Assembly (NCBI GenBank): GCA_027488395.1
Contig: JAIYBT010000002.1
Span: forward strand, 79,783 to 143,782
DNA from: Methylophilaceae bacterium
Lineage (GTDB): Bacteria > Pseudomonadota > Gammaproteobacteria > Burkholderiales > Methylophilaceae
Reading direction: 5' to 3'
DNA length: 64,000 bases
Shown: positions 9,098 through 18,512 of the stretch, in pieces
Layout: the number at the start of each line of letters is the position of its first letter
Position numbering within the stretch: the stretch's first letter is position 1
Position numbers and translations under genes: made by a program
The notes under the pieces: model-generated
Databases searched by the model: none
What the model was told of the DNA's origin: nothing
The model's input: the letters and a program-made list of their open reading frames with translations, nothing else

Positions 9098-11830
9098 ATG
9101 CAACAAGTTGAACAAATTCTATCAGAAAAGCCACTGTCATCGGCAAGCCAAGCCTATTTTGCGCATGCTGCCGCATGTAGCCCGTTTTTCGCACGGTTAT
9201 TGACGAAATACCCCACCCTTGTCACGGATTTGTCAGAAGATATTGATCAACGCTATCAGAGCGAAGACGTATTTGCGTTGTTTAAACATGTAAAAAATTT
9301 ATCTGAAACTGAATTTTTACAACAGATACGCATGATTCGGCAGCGATTGATGGCGCGTCTGATTGTGCGTGATCTGAATCAGTTGGCAGATTTTTATGAG
9401 GTGGTTGAGCTCACCTCGGCATTGGCTGAAGCGGCCATTACTGAGGCTACGGCTTATTACGATCAACAATTGCAAGCTGAATTTGGTGTGCCATTAAGTG
9501 ATGGAGGGGAGCCACAGCAGTTGATTGTGGTCGGCATGGGTAAATTAGGTGGGCGTGAATTAAACGTATCCTCTGATGTGGATTTGATCTTTGCCTATGA
9601 GCATGCAGGACAAACCAATGGGCCGCGTTCGATCAGTCTGCAAGACTATTTTACGCGCTTGGGTAAAAAATTAATTGCAGCATTGGATGAAGTGACTGCC
9701 GATGGCTTTGTATTTCGGGTAGATATGCGTTTGCGACCTTTTGGCAGTGAGGGCGCGTTGGTCTGCAATTTAGATGCACTTGAAGACTACTATCAGCATT
9801 ATGGGCGTGAATGGGAGCGATATGCGTGGATCAAAGGGCGGGTGATTACTGGGCCAAGTGCGGCATTAACGCAACTGATCAAACCGTTTATTTTTAGACG
9901 TTATTTAGATTTTAATGCCTATGCTGCCATGCGGGATTTAAAGACGCAAATTCAACGTGATGTGGCGCAACGGCAGTTGTCACAAAATATTAAACTGGGC
10001 CGTGGCGGTATTCGAGAAGTGGAGTTTATTGCGCAGTTGTTTCAATTAATCCGCGGCGGACAAATTCCTGCATTACAAATCAAACCTACTTTATCCGTGC
10101 TAGAAGCGCTGGCAGCACGTGACATGTTGCCAGCGCTCGACGTGGAACATTTACAGCAAAGTTATATTTACTTACGTAATGTAGAACATCGCCTGATGTA
10201 TATCGATGATCAACAAACGCAAGATTTACCCACAAGCCCTCTCTATCAGCAGTGTTTGTTAAATATGATGGGGTTATCGGACTGGACTACTTTTTTAGTG
10301 GCGTTATCGACACATCAAGATCGTGTGCAAGCTTTTTTTGACGACACCTTTAAGGAAGAGCAACGCCAAGATCTGGTTGAAGAAAACGCAATTTGGCAAG
10401 GCACCATCAGTAAAGAAGCTGGTTGCGCTTGGCTAGCTGCGCATGGTTATCAAACAGCGCAAGCGACATGGCATTTGCTACAACGTAGCCGCAACAGTCA
10501 AAAAATACAGCAATTGCCTGAACCCAGTCGACGAAGATTCGATCAGTTGATGCCTTTACTGATGCGCGAGGCGACGTTACAACACAGCACATTACCGGAT
10601 ACTGCCCTATTACGTACCATGGATGTGTTGGAAAGGGTCTGTCGCCGCGCCAGTTATCTAGCGTTGCTGACGGAGTTTCCAGATGCGCTCAATTTGGTGG
10701 TTAAATTGTGTAGCGCCAGCCCATGGATGGCGCAATATGTGGCTGCGCACCCGATTTTGCTTGATGAGTTATTGAATAAGCACACCTTATTCCAGCGGTT
10801 AAATGCCGCGCAATTGAAGGAAGAGTTAAGCCGTGTCATGCAGCAATTGCAGGGCGATGTTGAGGCGCAGATGGATGCGATACGTCATTTTAAGCACGGT
10901 AATATTTTAAAAATTGCCGCACAAGACCTGATGGCTGCTTTGCCCCTTGAATCCGTATCTGACGATTTAAGCGCGCTTGCAGAAGTCATCTTGCAAGTCA
11001 GTGTGGATACGGTCTGGCAAAACTTAGCAATTAAACATCGGCCTCAACCACAATTTGCCGTGATTGCTTACGGTAAATTAGGGGGAAGAGAGCTTGGGTA
11101 TTTGTCTGATTTAGACCTGATCTTTTTGTACGACGATGATGCGACGAATGCACAAGACGTGTACGCCCGTTTTGCACAACGGCTCAGTGCTTGGTTTAAT
11201 ACGTTGACCAATGCGGGTTTGCTCTACGAAACCGATTTGCAACTGCGACCCGATGGTAACAGTGGTTTATTAGTCAGTAGCGTACACGCCTTTGCTGATT
11301 ATCAACTGCATAAAGCTTGGGTGTGGGAGCATCAAGCCCTAACAAGGGCGCGATTTGTGGCGGGTCATGCAGATATTGGTGCTTTCTTTGAGCGATTGCG
11401 ACTGGATGTGATTCGCATGCCACGTGATGCATATGCGTTATGTGTTGAAATTAAACAGATGCGCGAAAAAATGCGACAAGCGCAAACGATTAAGTCTGGA
11501 TTGTTTGATTTAAAACGCAGCGCTGGCGGCATTATCGATGTGGAGTTTATGGTGCAATATATGGTGCTGCGCTATGCGCCTGACTATCCTGTATTGGCTG
11601 AAAATATGGGGAATATTGCCTTGTTGGCGCACATCGAGCAGCTACAATTATTGGCCGATGTGACGGATTTAGGGTTGGTTGCCAATGCATACAAAGCTTA
11701 TCGCACCTTGATTCATCAAGCCAAGCTACAAGAAAAAGAGACCGCGTTGCCCATGCATGAGGTGGAAGAGGTGCGCGCTACGGTGATTGCGCTCTGGGCA
11801 CGCATGTTTGATTGCACTCGCGAGGATTGA
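9098..11830 (+). CDS. glnE: Glutamine synthetase adenylyltransferase / adenylyl-removing enzyme
   Basis: Bifunctional nitrogen regulator that adds AMP to, and removes it from, glutamine synthetase under control of PII. The 910-residue protein holds two related nucleotidyltransferase domains: GMGKLGGRELNVSSDVDLIF near residues 147-166 and AYGKLGGRELGYLSDLDLIF near 660-680. Each carries the metal-binding D-x-D pair. Each is followed by a helical region, the first with KLGRGGIREVEFIAQ and the second with KRSAGGIIDVEFMVQ. The ATG at 9098 is used because E. coli GlnE is of similar length (946) and an upstream in-frame ATG at 9008 adds 30 residues without family character. Divergent from acs. Confidence 0.95.
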   Translation: MQQVEQILSEKPLSSASQAYFAHAAACSPFFARLLTKYPTLVTDLSEDIDQRYQSEDVFALFKHVKNLSETEFLQQIRMIRQRLMARLIVRDLNQLADFYEVVELTSALAEAAITEATAYYDQQLQAEFGVPLSDGGEPQQLIVVGMGKLGGRELNVSSDVDLIFAYEHAGQTNGPRSISLQDYFTRLGKKLIAALDEVTADGFVFRVDMRLRPFGSEGALVCNLDALEDYYQHYGREWERYAWIKGRVITGPSAALTQLIKPFIFRRYLDFNAYAAMRDLKTQIQRDVAQRQLSQNIKLGRGGIREVEFIAQLFQLIRGGQIPALQIKPTLSVLEALAARDMLPALDVEHLQQSYIYLRNVEHRLMYIDDQQTQDLPTSPLYQQCLLNMMGLSDWTTFLVALSTHQDRVQAFFDDTFKEEQRQDLVEENAIWQGTISKEAGCAWLAAHGYQTAQATWHLLQRSRNSQKIQQLPEPSRRRFDQLMPLLMREATLQHSTLPDTALLRTMDVLERVCRRASYLALLTEFPDALNLVVKLCSASPWMAQYVAAHPILLDELLNKHTLFQRLNAAQLKEELSRVMQQLQGDVEAQMDAIRHFKHGNILKIAAQDLMAALPLESVSDDLSALAEVILQVSVDTVWQNLAIKHRPQPQFAVIAYGKLGGRELGYLSDLDLIFLYDDDATNAQDVYARFAQRLSAWFNTLTNAGLLYETDLQLRPDGNSGLLVSSVHAFADYQLHKAWVWEHQALTRARFVAGHADIGAFFERLRLDVIRMPRDAYALCVEIKQMREKMRQAQTIKSGLFDLKRSAGGIIDVEFMVQYMVLRYAPDYPVLAENMGNIALLAHIEQLQLLADVTDLGLVANAYKAYRTLIHQAKLQEKETALPMHEVEEVRATVIALWARMFDCTRED

Positions 11831-11877
11831 TCGTTTGCCAGTGTGCATTGCAAGTCTAGATTGCAGGTGATGATAGC

Positions 11878-11928
11878 GGGTGTTGATTTTTTACGCATTG
11901 CGCTGCCAATACAATGCATTAAACACCC
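11878..11928. repeat. Nested inverted repeat after glnE
   Basis: GGGTGTT (11878-11884) pairs with AACACCC (11922-11928), and inside this GCATTG (11895-11900) pairs with CAATGC (11912-11917). A bulged hairpin could form about 50 bases after the glnE stop. There is no T-run behind it, so it is at best a weak terminator; it may just separate glnE from the tRNA. Confidence 0.4.
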
Positions 11929-12031
11929 ACCTATATTTAGTCTATTTTGACTTAAATCCATCCGTATTCAAACAATATTCGTTTTTTTCAATTAGACGAG
12001 ATCACAATCAAAGTTTAATATATGCCACCTT

Positions 12032-12104
12032 GTCCTCGTGGTGAAACTGGATATCACCGGCCCCTCCTAAGGGTCAGTTTCAGGTTCGATTCCTGACGGG
12101 GACG
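12032..12104 (+). tRNA. tRNA-Arg (anticodon CCT)
   Basis: A 73-base cloverleaf can be drawn by eye. The acceptor stem is GTCCTCG with CGGGGAC (one G-T pair), the D stem GTGA/TCAC, and the anticodon stem GGCCC/GGGTC with loop CTCCTAA, giving anticodon CCT (reads AGG). The T stem is TCAGG/CCTGA with loop TTCGATT, and the discriminator base is G. The CCA end is not encoded (CTC follows), so it must be added by the nucleotidyltransferase. Located between glnE and rpsB on the same strand. A possible promoter, TTAGAC and TTAATA 17 bases apart, lies at 11992-12020. Confidence 0.88.
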
Positions 12105-12163
12105 CTCAGTTACAAATCCCGTTAGATCACGCGCAAGTTACGCATAAGTGCTTGAAAATAAGC

Positions 12164-12192
12164 TTGAATTTAATGACAGGCGCGAATATAAT
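12164..12192 (+). promoter_or_regulatory. Sigma-70 promoter of rpsB
   Basis: TTGAAT (12164-12169) and a perfect TATAAT (12187-12192) are separated by 17 bases. Transcription would start near 12199 and give a leader of about 105 bases before rpsB. Confidence 0.85.
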
Positions 12193-12198
12193 CTTGGA

Positions 12199-12304
12199 TT
12201 GACTTTTTTAGTCAAATTTTTTGCAATCAGCTACATAGGGTGCCCGCAAGGGTGTTGTTGGCTGTTTGTATATGAATAACCCTTAATAAAGAAAGACTTA
12301 TCAC
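12199..12304 (+). promoter_or_regulatory. rpsB mRNA leader, possible S2 autoregulatory element
   Basis: The leader predicted from the promoter is about 105 bases and contains short pairings, for example GACT/AGTC around a T-run near 12199-12215 and CAGC...GCTG flanking a G-rich segment at about 12227-12265. In other bacteria S2 represses its own mRNA through the leader; whether this sequence does so is inference only. A ribosome binding site AAAGAAAG precedes the ATG. Confidence 0.4.
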
Positions 12305-13048
12305 ATGTCAGTGACCATGCGTCAAATGTTGGAGGCTGGTGTTCATTTCGGCCACCAAACCCGTTATTGGAACCCAAAAATGGCAGAGTTCATTTTTGGT
12401 GATCGTAACAAGATTCATATTGTAAACCTTGAAAAAACGCTCCCTTTATTTGAAGAAGCCCAAAAGTACGTGCGTACTTTAGCAGCAAACAAAGGCCGTA
12501 TTTTATTTGTAGGTACTAAGCGCCAAGCCCGCGATATCGTTAAAGAAGAAGCACAGCGCGCTGGGTGTTCCTATGTGAATCATCGTTGGTTGGGCGGTAT
12601 GTTGACCAACTTCAAAACGGTTAAGCAATCCATCAAGCGTTTGCAAGATTTTGAAAACATGTTGCAAGACGGCAGCATCGAAAAATTTGGTAAAAAAGAA
12701 GCCTTGGGTTTCAAGCGTGAAATCGAAAAACTTGAACGTTCCATTGGCGGTATCAAGGAAATGGGTGGCTTGCCAGATGCGATTTTCGTGATTGATGTGG
12801 GCCACGAAAGCGGCGCCATTACCGAAGCCCGTAAATTGGGTATTCCAGTGATCGGTATTGTCGATACCAATAACTCACCTGATGGCATCACCTATGTGAT
12901 TCCTGGTAATGATGACTCATCACGTGCGATTCGTTTGTATGCACGCGGTATGGCAGATGCGGTGCTTGAAGGCCGTGCTAACGCGATTTCTGAAATTGTT
13001 AAAGCGGCCCAAGAAGAAGTTGCGCCGGCGGAAGCAGTTGCTGAGTAA
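12305..13048 (+). CDS. rpsB: 30S ribosomal protein S2
   Basis: Small-subunit ribosomal protein that helps load S1 and mRNA onto the 30S particle. The 247-residue sequence begins [20 protein letters not shown], the family signature, and contains the second signature region [20 protein letters not shown] and the later segment [17 protein letters not shown]. The C-terminal tail is short and acidic-alanine rich. Length is normal (E. coli 241). It has its own promoter and ends at a strong terminator before tsf, so the usual rpsB-tsf pair is probably only partly co-transcribed here. Confidence 0.98.
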   Translation: MSVTMRQMLEAGVHFGHQTRYWNPKMAEFIFGDRNKIHIVNLEKTLPLFEEAQKYVRTLAANKGRILFVGTKRQARDIVKEEAQRAGCSYVNHRWLGGMLTNFKTVKQSIKRLQDFENMLQDGSIEKFGKKEALGFKREIEKLERSIGGIKEMGGLPDAIFVIDVGHESGAITEARKLGIPVIGIVDTNNSPDGITYVIPGNDDSSRAIRLYARGMADAVLEGRANAISEIVKAAQEEVAPAEAVAE

Positions 13049-13061
13049 TTTTAAATAGTAC

Positions 13062-13087
13062 AAAAAGGGGCGCTGCGCCCCTTTTTT
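13062..13087 (+). terminator. Intrinsic terminator after rpsB
   Basis: AAAAAGGGGC, a five-base loop GCTGC, then GCCCCTTTTTT. The GC-rich stem flanked by A-run and T-run starts about 13 bases after the rpsB stop codon. It sits between rpsB and tsf, where it may lower tsf expression relative to rpsB. The A-run also allows weak function on the other strand. Confidence 0.88.
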
Positions 13088-13190
13088 ATATTCAAACATT
13101 GCAATACGGCTGACATATCAACACCGTATGCTAATCACTTTATATAAAAGTTTGTCTGAACAGACTTGAACCAATTTAAGGAGTATTTAA

Positions 13191-14066
13191 ATGGCTGAAA
13201 TTACCGCAAGCATGGTGAAAGATTTACGTGAACGTACCGATGCGCCGATGATGGACTGTAAAAAAGCGTTGACTGAAGCAGAAGGGGACATGACCCGTGC
13301 TGAAGAAATTTTACGTGTACGTTTTGGCAATAAAGCAAGCAAAGCGGCTGGCCGTGTGGCTGCTGAAGGCACTGTAGGTATCAACATTGCTGCTAATGGT
13401 AAGTTAGGAACATTGATTGAGGTGAACTCAGAAACTGATTTCTGCGCCAAAAACGAAGAATTTTTAAAGTTTGTTGCTGATTTGGCGCAAGTGGTGAACG
13501 AGCACAATCCAGCCAACATTGAAGCGGTTGCAACCTTGCCGATGCGTGGCGAAACCACAGAGCAAGTGCGCGCTTTATTGGTAGGTAAAATTGGTGAAAA
13601 CATTACACCACGTCGGTTTGTGCGTACAGAGGCTCAAGGCCAACTGTATAGTTATGTACACGGCAGCAAAATTGGCGTGTTGGTGGATTTAGTTGGCGGT
13701 GACGAAACTTTAGGTAAAGATATCGCGATGCATATTGCTGCGGCGAAACCGAAATCGTTGGATGCAAGCGGAGTTGATGCCGCATTAATCGACGCTGAAC
13801 GTCGTGTTGCGATTGAAAAAGCCAAAGAAGCGGGCAAGCCTGAAGCCATGTTGGAAAAAATTGCTGATGGTACTGTGCAAAAGTTCTTGAAAGAAGTGAC
13901 ATTGCTGAGTCAGGTATTTGTGAAGGATGACAAATTAACGATTGAGCAATTGTTGAAGTCTAAAAATGCCAGCGTTGCTTCATTTACCATGTATACCGTT
14001 GGTGAGGGCATTGAAAAAGCGGTGGTTGATTACGCTGCCGAAGTGGCTGCTGCTGCAAAAGTCTAA
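13191..14066 (+). CDS. tsf: Elongation factor Ts
   Basis: Guanine-nucleotide exchange factor that recharges EF-Tu. The 291-residue product begins with the UBA-like N-terminal domain carrying the first signature [16 protein letters not shown] near residues 12-27. It continues with the core signature [18 protein letters not shown] near 78-95, where the T-D-F stretch contacts EF-Tu. Length is normal (E. coli 283). A strong ribosome binding site AAGGAG lies seven bases before the ATG. Preceded by the rpsB terminator and followed by its own strong terminator. Confidence 0.98.
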   Translation: MAEITASMVKDLRERTDAPMMDCKKALTEAEGDMTRAEEILRVRFGNKASKAAGRVAAEGTVGINIAANGKLGTLIEVNSETDFCAKNEEFLKFVADLAQVVNEHNPANIEAVATLPMRGETTEQVRALLVGKIGENITPRRFVRTEAQGQLYSYVHGSKIGVLVDLVGGDETLGKDIAMHIAAAKPKSLDASGVDAALIDAERRVAIEKAKEAGKPEAMLEKIADGTVQKFLKEVTLLSQVFVKDDKLTIEQLLKSKNASVASFTMYTVGEGIEKAVVDYAAEVAAAAKV

Positions 14067-14128
14067 TAACTTACAACTTTTAGCTAAGTTAGCGTTATCA
14101 AGTCTTTGGTATCGTGACACTTAGACGT

Positions 14129-14160
14129 AAAAGTGGAACCCGTGGGTTCCACTTTTTTTT
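14129..14160 (+). terminator. Intrinsic terminator after tsf
   Basis: AAAAGTGGAACCC pairs with GGGTTCCACTTTT across a very short loop, followed by further T to 14160. The stem begins about 62 bases after the tsf stop codon and separates tsf from pyrH. Confidence 0.9.
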
Positions 14161-14241
14161 GGCCTGTCCATGCCACGAACAGCCCATCAAACCGTGTTTT
14201 ATGATTAAATAAGCACATCTTAAGTTTGGGAAAAAATATCA

Positions 14242-14958
14242 ATGTCGCAACCTGTATTTAAGCGTGTACTCCTCAAGTTATCTGGTGAATCGCTGATGGG
14301 CGATGATGCTTATGGCATTAATCGTGATACCGTCAATTCAATTGTGTTACAGGTAAAAGAAATTGTGCAAATGGGGGTGCAGGTTGGTATTGTCATTGGT
14401 GGTGGCAACATTTTCCGTGGCGTAGCCCCTGCGGCCGAAGGCATGGACCGCGCAACCGCAGATTATATGGGTATGTTGGCAACCGTGATGAACGCCATGG
14501 CGTTGCAAGATGCCATGAAGCATGCAGGCGTGCCAGCACGTGTACAAAGTGCTCTCAACATTGAAGCCGTTGCTGAACCCTATATTCGAGGTAAAGCAAT
14601 TCGCTATTTAGAAGAAGGGAAAGTGGTGATTTTCGGCGCGGGTACAGGCAATCCGTTTTTTACAACGGATACTGCAGCTGCCTTACGCGGGGTCGAAATT
14701 GATGCGGAAATTGTGTTAAAAGCGACTAAAGTCGATGGCATCTACACCGCAGATCCGAAAAAAGATCCATCTGCCACCCGCTATGACCATGTCACCTACG
14801 ATGAAGCCATCCTCAAAAACTTAAAAGTGATGGATGCCACCGCTTTTACGCTTTGTCGTGACCAAAAAATGCCGATTGCAGTATTTAGCATCTTTAAAGA
14901 AGGTGCCTTGAAACGCGTGATCTTGGGTGAAAATGAAGGCACGCGTGTGGTGGCCTAA
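14242..14958 (+). CDS. pyrH: Uridylate kinase
   Basis: UMP kinase that makes UDP for RNA, DNA and sugar-nucleotide synthesis. The 238-residue amino-acid-kinase fold protein has [14 protein letters not shown] at the N-terminus, the glycine loop [10 protein letters not shown] near residues 52-61, and the nucleotide-binding region [20 protein letters not shown] near 130-150. A late [14 protein letters not shown] segment completes the family pattern. Length equals that of other proteobacterial PyrH proteins. frr follows after about 90 bases in the same direction, the standard order. Confidence 0.98.
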   Translation: MSQPVFKRVLLKLSGESLMGDDAYGINRDTVNSIVLQVKEIVQMGVQVGIVIGGGNIFRGVAPAAEGMDRATADYMGMLATVMNAMALQDAMKHAGVPARVQSALNIEAVAEPYIRGKAIRYLEEGKVVIFGAGTGNPFFTTDTAAALRGVEIDAEIVLKATKVDGIYTADPKKDPSATRYDHVTYDEAILKNLKVMDATAFTLCRDQKMPIAVFSIFKEGALKRVILGENEGTRVVA

Positions 14959-15049
14959 GTAGCCATGACTGCTCAAAATAAATCATAAAAGTCGCGCGTG
15001 GCAAAACCATGACCTACCAACACGCGGATAAAGAACTTGGAGAGTGAAG

Positions 15050-15607
15050 ATGTTAGATGAAGTAAAAAAATCCACTGAGCAAAAGATGCATAAAACGCTA
15101 GAGGCCTTTAAGGTCGATTTAGCAAAAATTCGCACTGGACGTGCGCACACGGGTTTACTCGATCATGTGATGGTGGAGTATTATGGCTCGATGGTGGCTG
15201 TGAATCAGGTTGCCAATGTGAATTTAGGGGATGCACGTACACTCAATGTTCAGCCATACGAAAAAAACATGATCGGTAAAATTGAAAAAGCCATTCGTGA
15301 TTGTGATTTAGGACTTAATCCTGCCACCAACGGCGATTTGATTCGCGTACCCATGCCGATGTTAACCGAAGAGCGTCGTCGTGATTTGACTAAAATCGTG
15401 CGTACAGAGGGCGAGGGTGCAAAAGTGGCGATTCGCAATGTGCGTCGTGATGCCAATGATGCGTTAAAAAAACTATTAAAAGATAAATCCATCTCCGAAG
15501 ATGATGAGCGCCGCGGTCAAGACGATATTCAAAAGATGACGGATAAAGCGGTGGTTGAAGTCGATAAAATCTTGCAACAAAAAGAAACTGATTTGATGGC
15601 GGTTTAA
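15050..15607 (+). CDS. frr: Ribosome recycling factor
   Basis: Splits post-termination ribosomes together with EF-G. The protein from ATG 15050 has 185 residues, exactly the length of E. coli RRF, and contains the family segments [52 protein letters not shown] and [13 protein letters not shown] Shine-Dalgarno GGAG lies seven bases before this ATG, which is why it is preferred over the GTG at 15044. uppS begins 16 bases after the stop. Confidence 0.98.
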   Translation: MLDEVKKSTEQKMHKTLEAFKVDLAKIRTGRAHTGLLDHVMVEYYGSMVAVNQVANVNLGDARTLNVQPYEKNMIGKIEKAIRDCDLGLNPATNGDLIRVPMPMLTEERRRDLTKIVRTEGEGAKVAIRNVRRDANDALKKLLKDKSISEDDERRGQDDIQKMTDKAVVEVDKILQQKETDLMAV

Positions 15608-15623
15608 CCGTCCAATCAATCTA

Positions 15624-16394
15624 GTGGACAATATTTTGGGATTATTTTCCAGTTCAACCAAGCAAGTGCCTGATCACCACGATTTACCGCAGCATGTTGC
15701 GGTAATTATGGATGGTAACGGTCGCTGGGCGAAAAAGCGTTTTTTACCCCGCGTTGCCGGTCATCAGCGTGGGTTAGAATCTGTCAGACAATTGGTGAAG
15801 ACTTGCGTCAAACGCGATATTCAATTTTTGACGTTATTTGCGTTTAGTAGCGAGAATTGGCGGCGTCCTCCCGATGAAGTGACTTTTTTGATGGGGTTGT
15901 TTTTAGAGGCGCTTGATCGTGAAGTGAATAAATTACACGAAGCCAATGTCGTGCTGAAGTTAATCGGCGACCGCGCACCGTTTAATTCGACCTTGCAAGA
16001 AAAAATGTTGGAAGCTGAACAAAAAACAGTAGCAAACACGGGATTAACATTGAGCATTGCCGTCAACTACGGCGGGCGCTGGGACATTGTCAATGCGGTG
16101 AATCAATGGCAATTGGCCCATCCCGATCAAGCTTTACTCACCGAAAATGCGCTGACCCCTTATCTTTCGATGGCTTATGCCCCTGAACCCGATCTGTTTA
16201 TTCGCACGGGTGGCGAAACGCGCATCAGTAATTTTTTACTCTGGCAGTTAGCGTATGCCGAGCTTTATTTCACCCCCACGCTGTGGCCTGATTTTGATGC
16301 CGCCGCTTTTGAAGAGGCTTTATCCTCTTATCGTCAGCGTGAACGCCGATTTGGTCGAACCAGCGAACAAGTCAGTGCAGATCACAGTGTTTAA
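15624..16394 (+). CDS. uppS: Undecaprenyl diphosphate synthase
   Basis: Cis-prenyltransferase that extends farnesyl diphosphate with isopentenyl diphosphate to the C55 lipid carrier of cell-wall synthesis. The 256-residue protein has HVAVIMDGNGRWAKKRFLPR with the catalytic aspartate near residues 24-43, the GHQRG motif, the TLFAFSSENWRRP segment, and the C-terminal DLFIRTGGETRISNFLLWQ. The GTG at 15624 is the only usable start before the conserved region and has no obvious ribosome binding site, so translation may be coupled to frr. First gene of the envelope-lipid run that continues to lpxB. Confidence 0.96.
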   Translation: MDNILGLFSSSTKQVPDHHDLPQHVAVIMDGNGRWAKKRFLPRVAGHQRGLESVRQLVKTCVKRDIQFLTLFAFSSENWRRPPDEVTFLMGLFLEALDREVNKLHEANVVLKLIGDRAPFNSTLQEKMLEAEQKTVANTGLTLSIAVNYGGRWDIVNAVNQWQLAHPDQALLTENALTPYLSMAYAPEPDLFIRTGGETRISNFLLWQLAYAELYFTPTLWPDFDAAAFEEALSSYRQRERRFGRTSEQVSADHSV

Positions 16395-16403
16395 CGGATC
16401 GCT

Positions 16404-17231
16404 ATGTTAAAAACGCGTATTTTCACTGCCCTGTGTTTATTGGGTTTATTTTTGCCTGCATTGTTTTTATTACCCATGATGTGGTGGGCCGCGATCATGC
16501 TGGTGATAACGCTATTGGGTTTACGCGAATGGGCCGGTTTGTTGGCGCTATCCCCTGTCCTTGTTCATTGGTATCTTGCTTTGAGTAGCCTGTTAGGGTT
16601 GGCTGGCTTGTATCTACTGGCGGAGACTGGCTTTCACGGATTTTTCTTCCTATCGTTTTGGTTATGGGTGTTAGCAAGTTTATTTTGGCTAGCGGTGGTC
16701 CCTGTGATCATTTATCAAAACCGATTTACGCGTTGTACCTACACCAACCTGGGGATCGGCTTGGGACTGATGTTGGCGCTTTGGACGGCTTTGGTGGTGG
16801 CAAAGCAAATGAATCCTTGGTCATTGTTAGTCATGATATCCACCATTTGGCTGGCCGATAGTGCAGCTTATTTTGCGGGGAAACAATTTGGTCGACATAA
16901 ACTTGCACCTGAGATCAGTCCTGGCAAAACCTGGGAAGGCGTATGGGGGGCTTTGGTGGCCGTGGGTGCGTATGCTGTGGTGTTATGGATGACTGGCATG
17001 GTAAATACGGTGTGGATTGTGCCAGGGCTATGGATCATTACCATCGCTGGCATTTATGGGGATTTATTTGAATCTTTTTATAAACGTCGCGCTAACTTGA
17101 AAGATAGTGGGCAATTGTTGCCTGGTCACGGTGGTTTATTAGATCGCATTGACGGGGTGATGCCTGCAGTGCCCATTGGTTTATGTTTATTGTTTTTGTT
17201 TCACGTCATGCAACAAGCGCAGGCGATCTAA
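16404..17231 (+). CDS. cdsA: Phosphatidate cytidylyltransferase
   Basis: Makes CDP-diacylglycerol, the precursor of all membrane phospholipids, from phosphatidate and CTP. This 275-residue integral membrane protein is strongly hydrophobic for its first 130 residues. It carries the family signature in its second half: SPGKTWEGVWGALV followed by YGDLFESFYKRRANLKDSG and LPGHGGLLDRIDG, with the acidic catalytic residues. Nine bases separate it from uppS and three to eighteen from dxr, depending on the dxr start, so the genes are co-transcribed. Confidence 0.97.
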   Translation: MLKTRIFTALCLLGLFLPALFLLPMMWWAAIMLVITLLGLREWAGLLALSPVLVHWYLALSSLLGLAGLYLLAETGFHGFFFLSFWLWVLASLFWLAVVPVIIYQNRFTRCTYTNLGIGLGLMLALWTALVVAKQMNPWSLLVMISTIWLADSAAYFAGKQFGRHKLAPEISPGKTWEGVWGALVAVGAYAVVLWMTGMVNTVWIVPGLWIITIAGIYGDLFESFYKRRANLKDSGQLLPGHGGLLDRIDGVMPAVPIGLCLLFLFHVMQQAQAI

Positions 17232-17234
17232 AGG

Positions 17235-18512
17235 GTGTCTAAACAACAAATGAACCAGCGCACACAAGTTGCAGTGTTAGGTAGCACCGGGACCATCGGC
17301 CAACAGACGCTGGATGTCATTCGGCAACATCCGCAGGATTATCAGGTGTTTGCATTGTCTGCGCACCAAAATGTGGAGGCCATATTTGCGCAATGTTGCC
17401 AACACCATCCACGGTTTGCTGTGATGCAGTGTCCGCAGGCCGCGCAGCAACTTCGGCAACGTTGCCGAGAGGCGGGTTTAACTGTCGATGTGTTAGCGGA
17501 CACCGATGGATTGGTAACCATCGCAGCGCACCCCGAGGTGGATACGGTGATGGCCGCCATTGTTGGAGCAGCTGGTTTATTGCCTGCTTTAGCTGCAGCC
17601 CGTGCAGGAAAAAAAATCTTATTGGCTAATAAAGAAACCTTGGTGATGGCAGGCCAGTTGTTTATGGATGCGGTGGTCCAAGGTCAAGCAACGTTGCTGC
17701 CAATCGATAGTGAGCATAATGCAATCTTTCAGGTGATGCCGCCTCAAGGCTATCAACAACTACAAGAGGTGGGTGTCAATCAAATTATTTTAACTGCGTC
17801 TGGTGGCCCTTTTCGGCAATACAGTGCCACGCAACTTGCTGACGTCACCCCTGCAAGCGCGCTTAAACATCCTAATTGGGTCATGGGCGCAAAAATTACT
17901 ATTGATTCTGCGACCTTAATGAATAAAGGCTTGGAAGTCATCGAGGCGTATTGGCTGTTTAATGCGCAACCGCATCAAATCGAAGTGGTGGTGCACCCGC
18001 AAAGTGTGATTCATTCCATGGTGTCGTATGTCGATGGCAGTATTTTGGCGCAGCTCGGTCATCCCGATATGCGTACACCGATTGCTTATGGCCTTGGCTA
18101 TCCTAAGCGAATTGCGTCTGGGGTCAAGCCGCTTAATTTAATTGATGTGGCAAAACTTGAGTTTGAAGCGCCAGACATGGTTCGCTTTCCTTGTTTAAGG
18201 CTTGCTTACGAGGTGTTGGCCGTAGGTGGCACCGCGCCGGCTATTTTAAATGCCGCCAATGAAGTTGCTGTTGCGGCGTTTCTCGCCAAACAAATTCATT
18301 TTTTACAGATATCAACGGTGATTGAAGCGACTTTGAACCACTTACCCGCCATGCCAGTGGCTTCGATTGAGCACTTGATCGAGGTGGACCAGCAAGCGCG
18401 CGTGCTTGCAATCAAACACATTCAAGGCCTGCCGCTTTTTCAACAGACTATGCGTGCATCAACACTGACCGCTTCCGTATTGCCCTCAGTCGCCACTAAC
18501 ACTGCTCTATGA
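17235..18512 (+). CDS. dxr: 1-deoxy-D-xylulose 5-phosphate reductoisomerase
   Basis: Second enzyme of the MEP pathway: converts DXP to 2-C-methyl-D-erythritol 4-phosphate with NADPH. The 425-residue protein starts its fold with the NADPH-binding loop VLGSTGTIGQQTLDVIR. It has the conserved ANKETLVMAG segment, the metal-binding LLPIDSEHNAIFQ, and the flexible loop HPNWVMGAKITIDSATLMNK. Start choice is uncertain: GTG 17235 follows cdsA by three bases, while ATG 17250 has AAGGG 14 bases upstream. The stop overlaps the rseP start by four bases (ATGA), indicating translational coupling. The product feeds the UppS reaction encoded upstream. Confidence 0.96.
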   Translation: MSKQQMNQRTQVAVLGSTGTIGQQTLDVIRQHPQDYQVFALSAHQNVEAIFAQCCQHHPRFAVMQCPQAAQQLRQRCREAGLTVDVLADTDGLVTIAAHPEVDTVMAAIVGAAGLLPALAAARAGKKILLANKETLVMAGQLFMDAVVQGQATLLPIDSEHNAIFQVMPPQGYQQLQEVGVNQIILTASGGPFRQYSATQLADVTPASALKHPNWVMGAKITIDSATLMNKGLEVIEAYWLFNAQPHQIEVVVHPQSVIHSMVSYVDGSILAQLGHPDMRTPIAYGLGYPKRIASGVKPLNLIDVAKLEFEAPDMVRFPCLRLAYEVLAVGGTAPAILNAANEVAVAAFLAKQIHFLQISTVIEATLNHLPAMPVASIEHLIEVDQQARVLAIKHIQGLPLFQQTMRASTLTASVLPSVATNTAL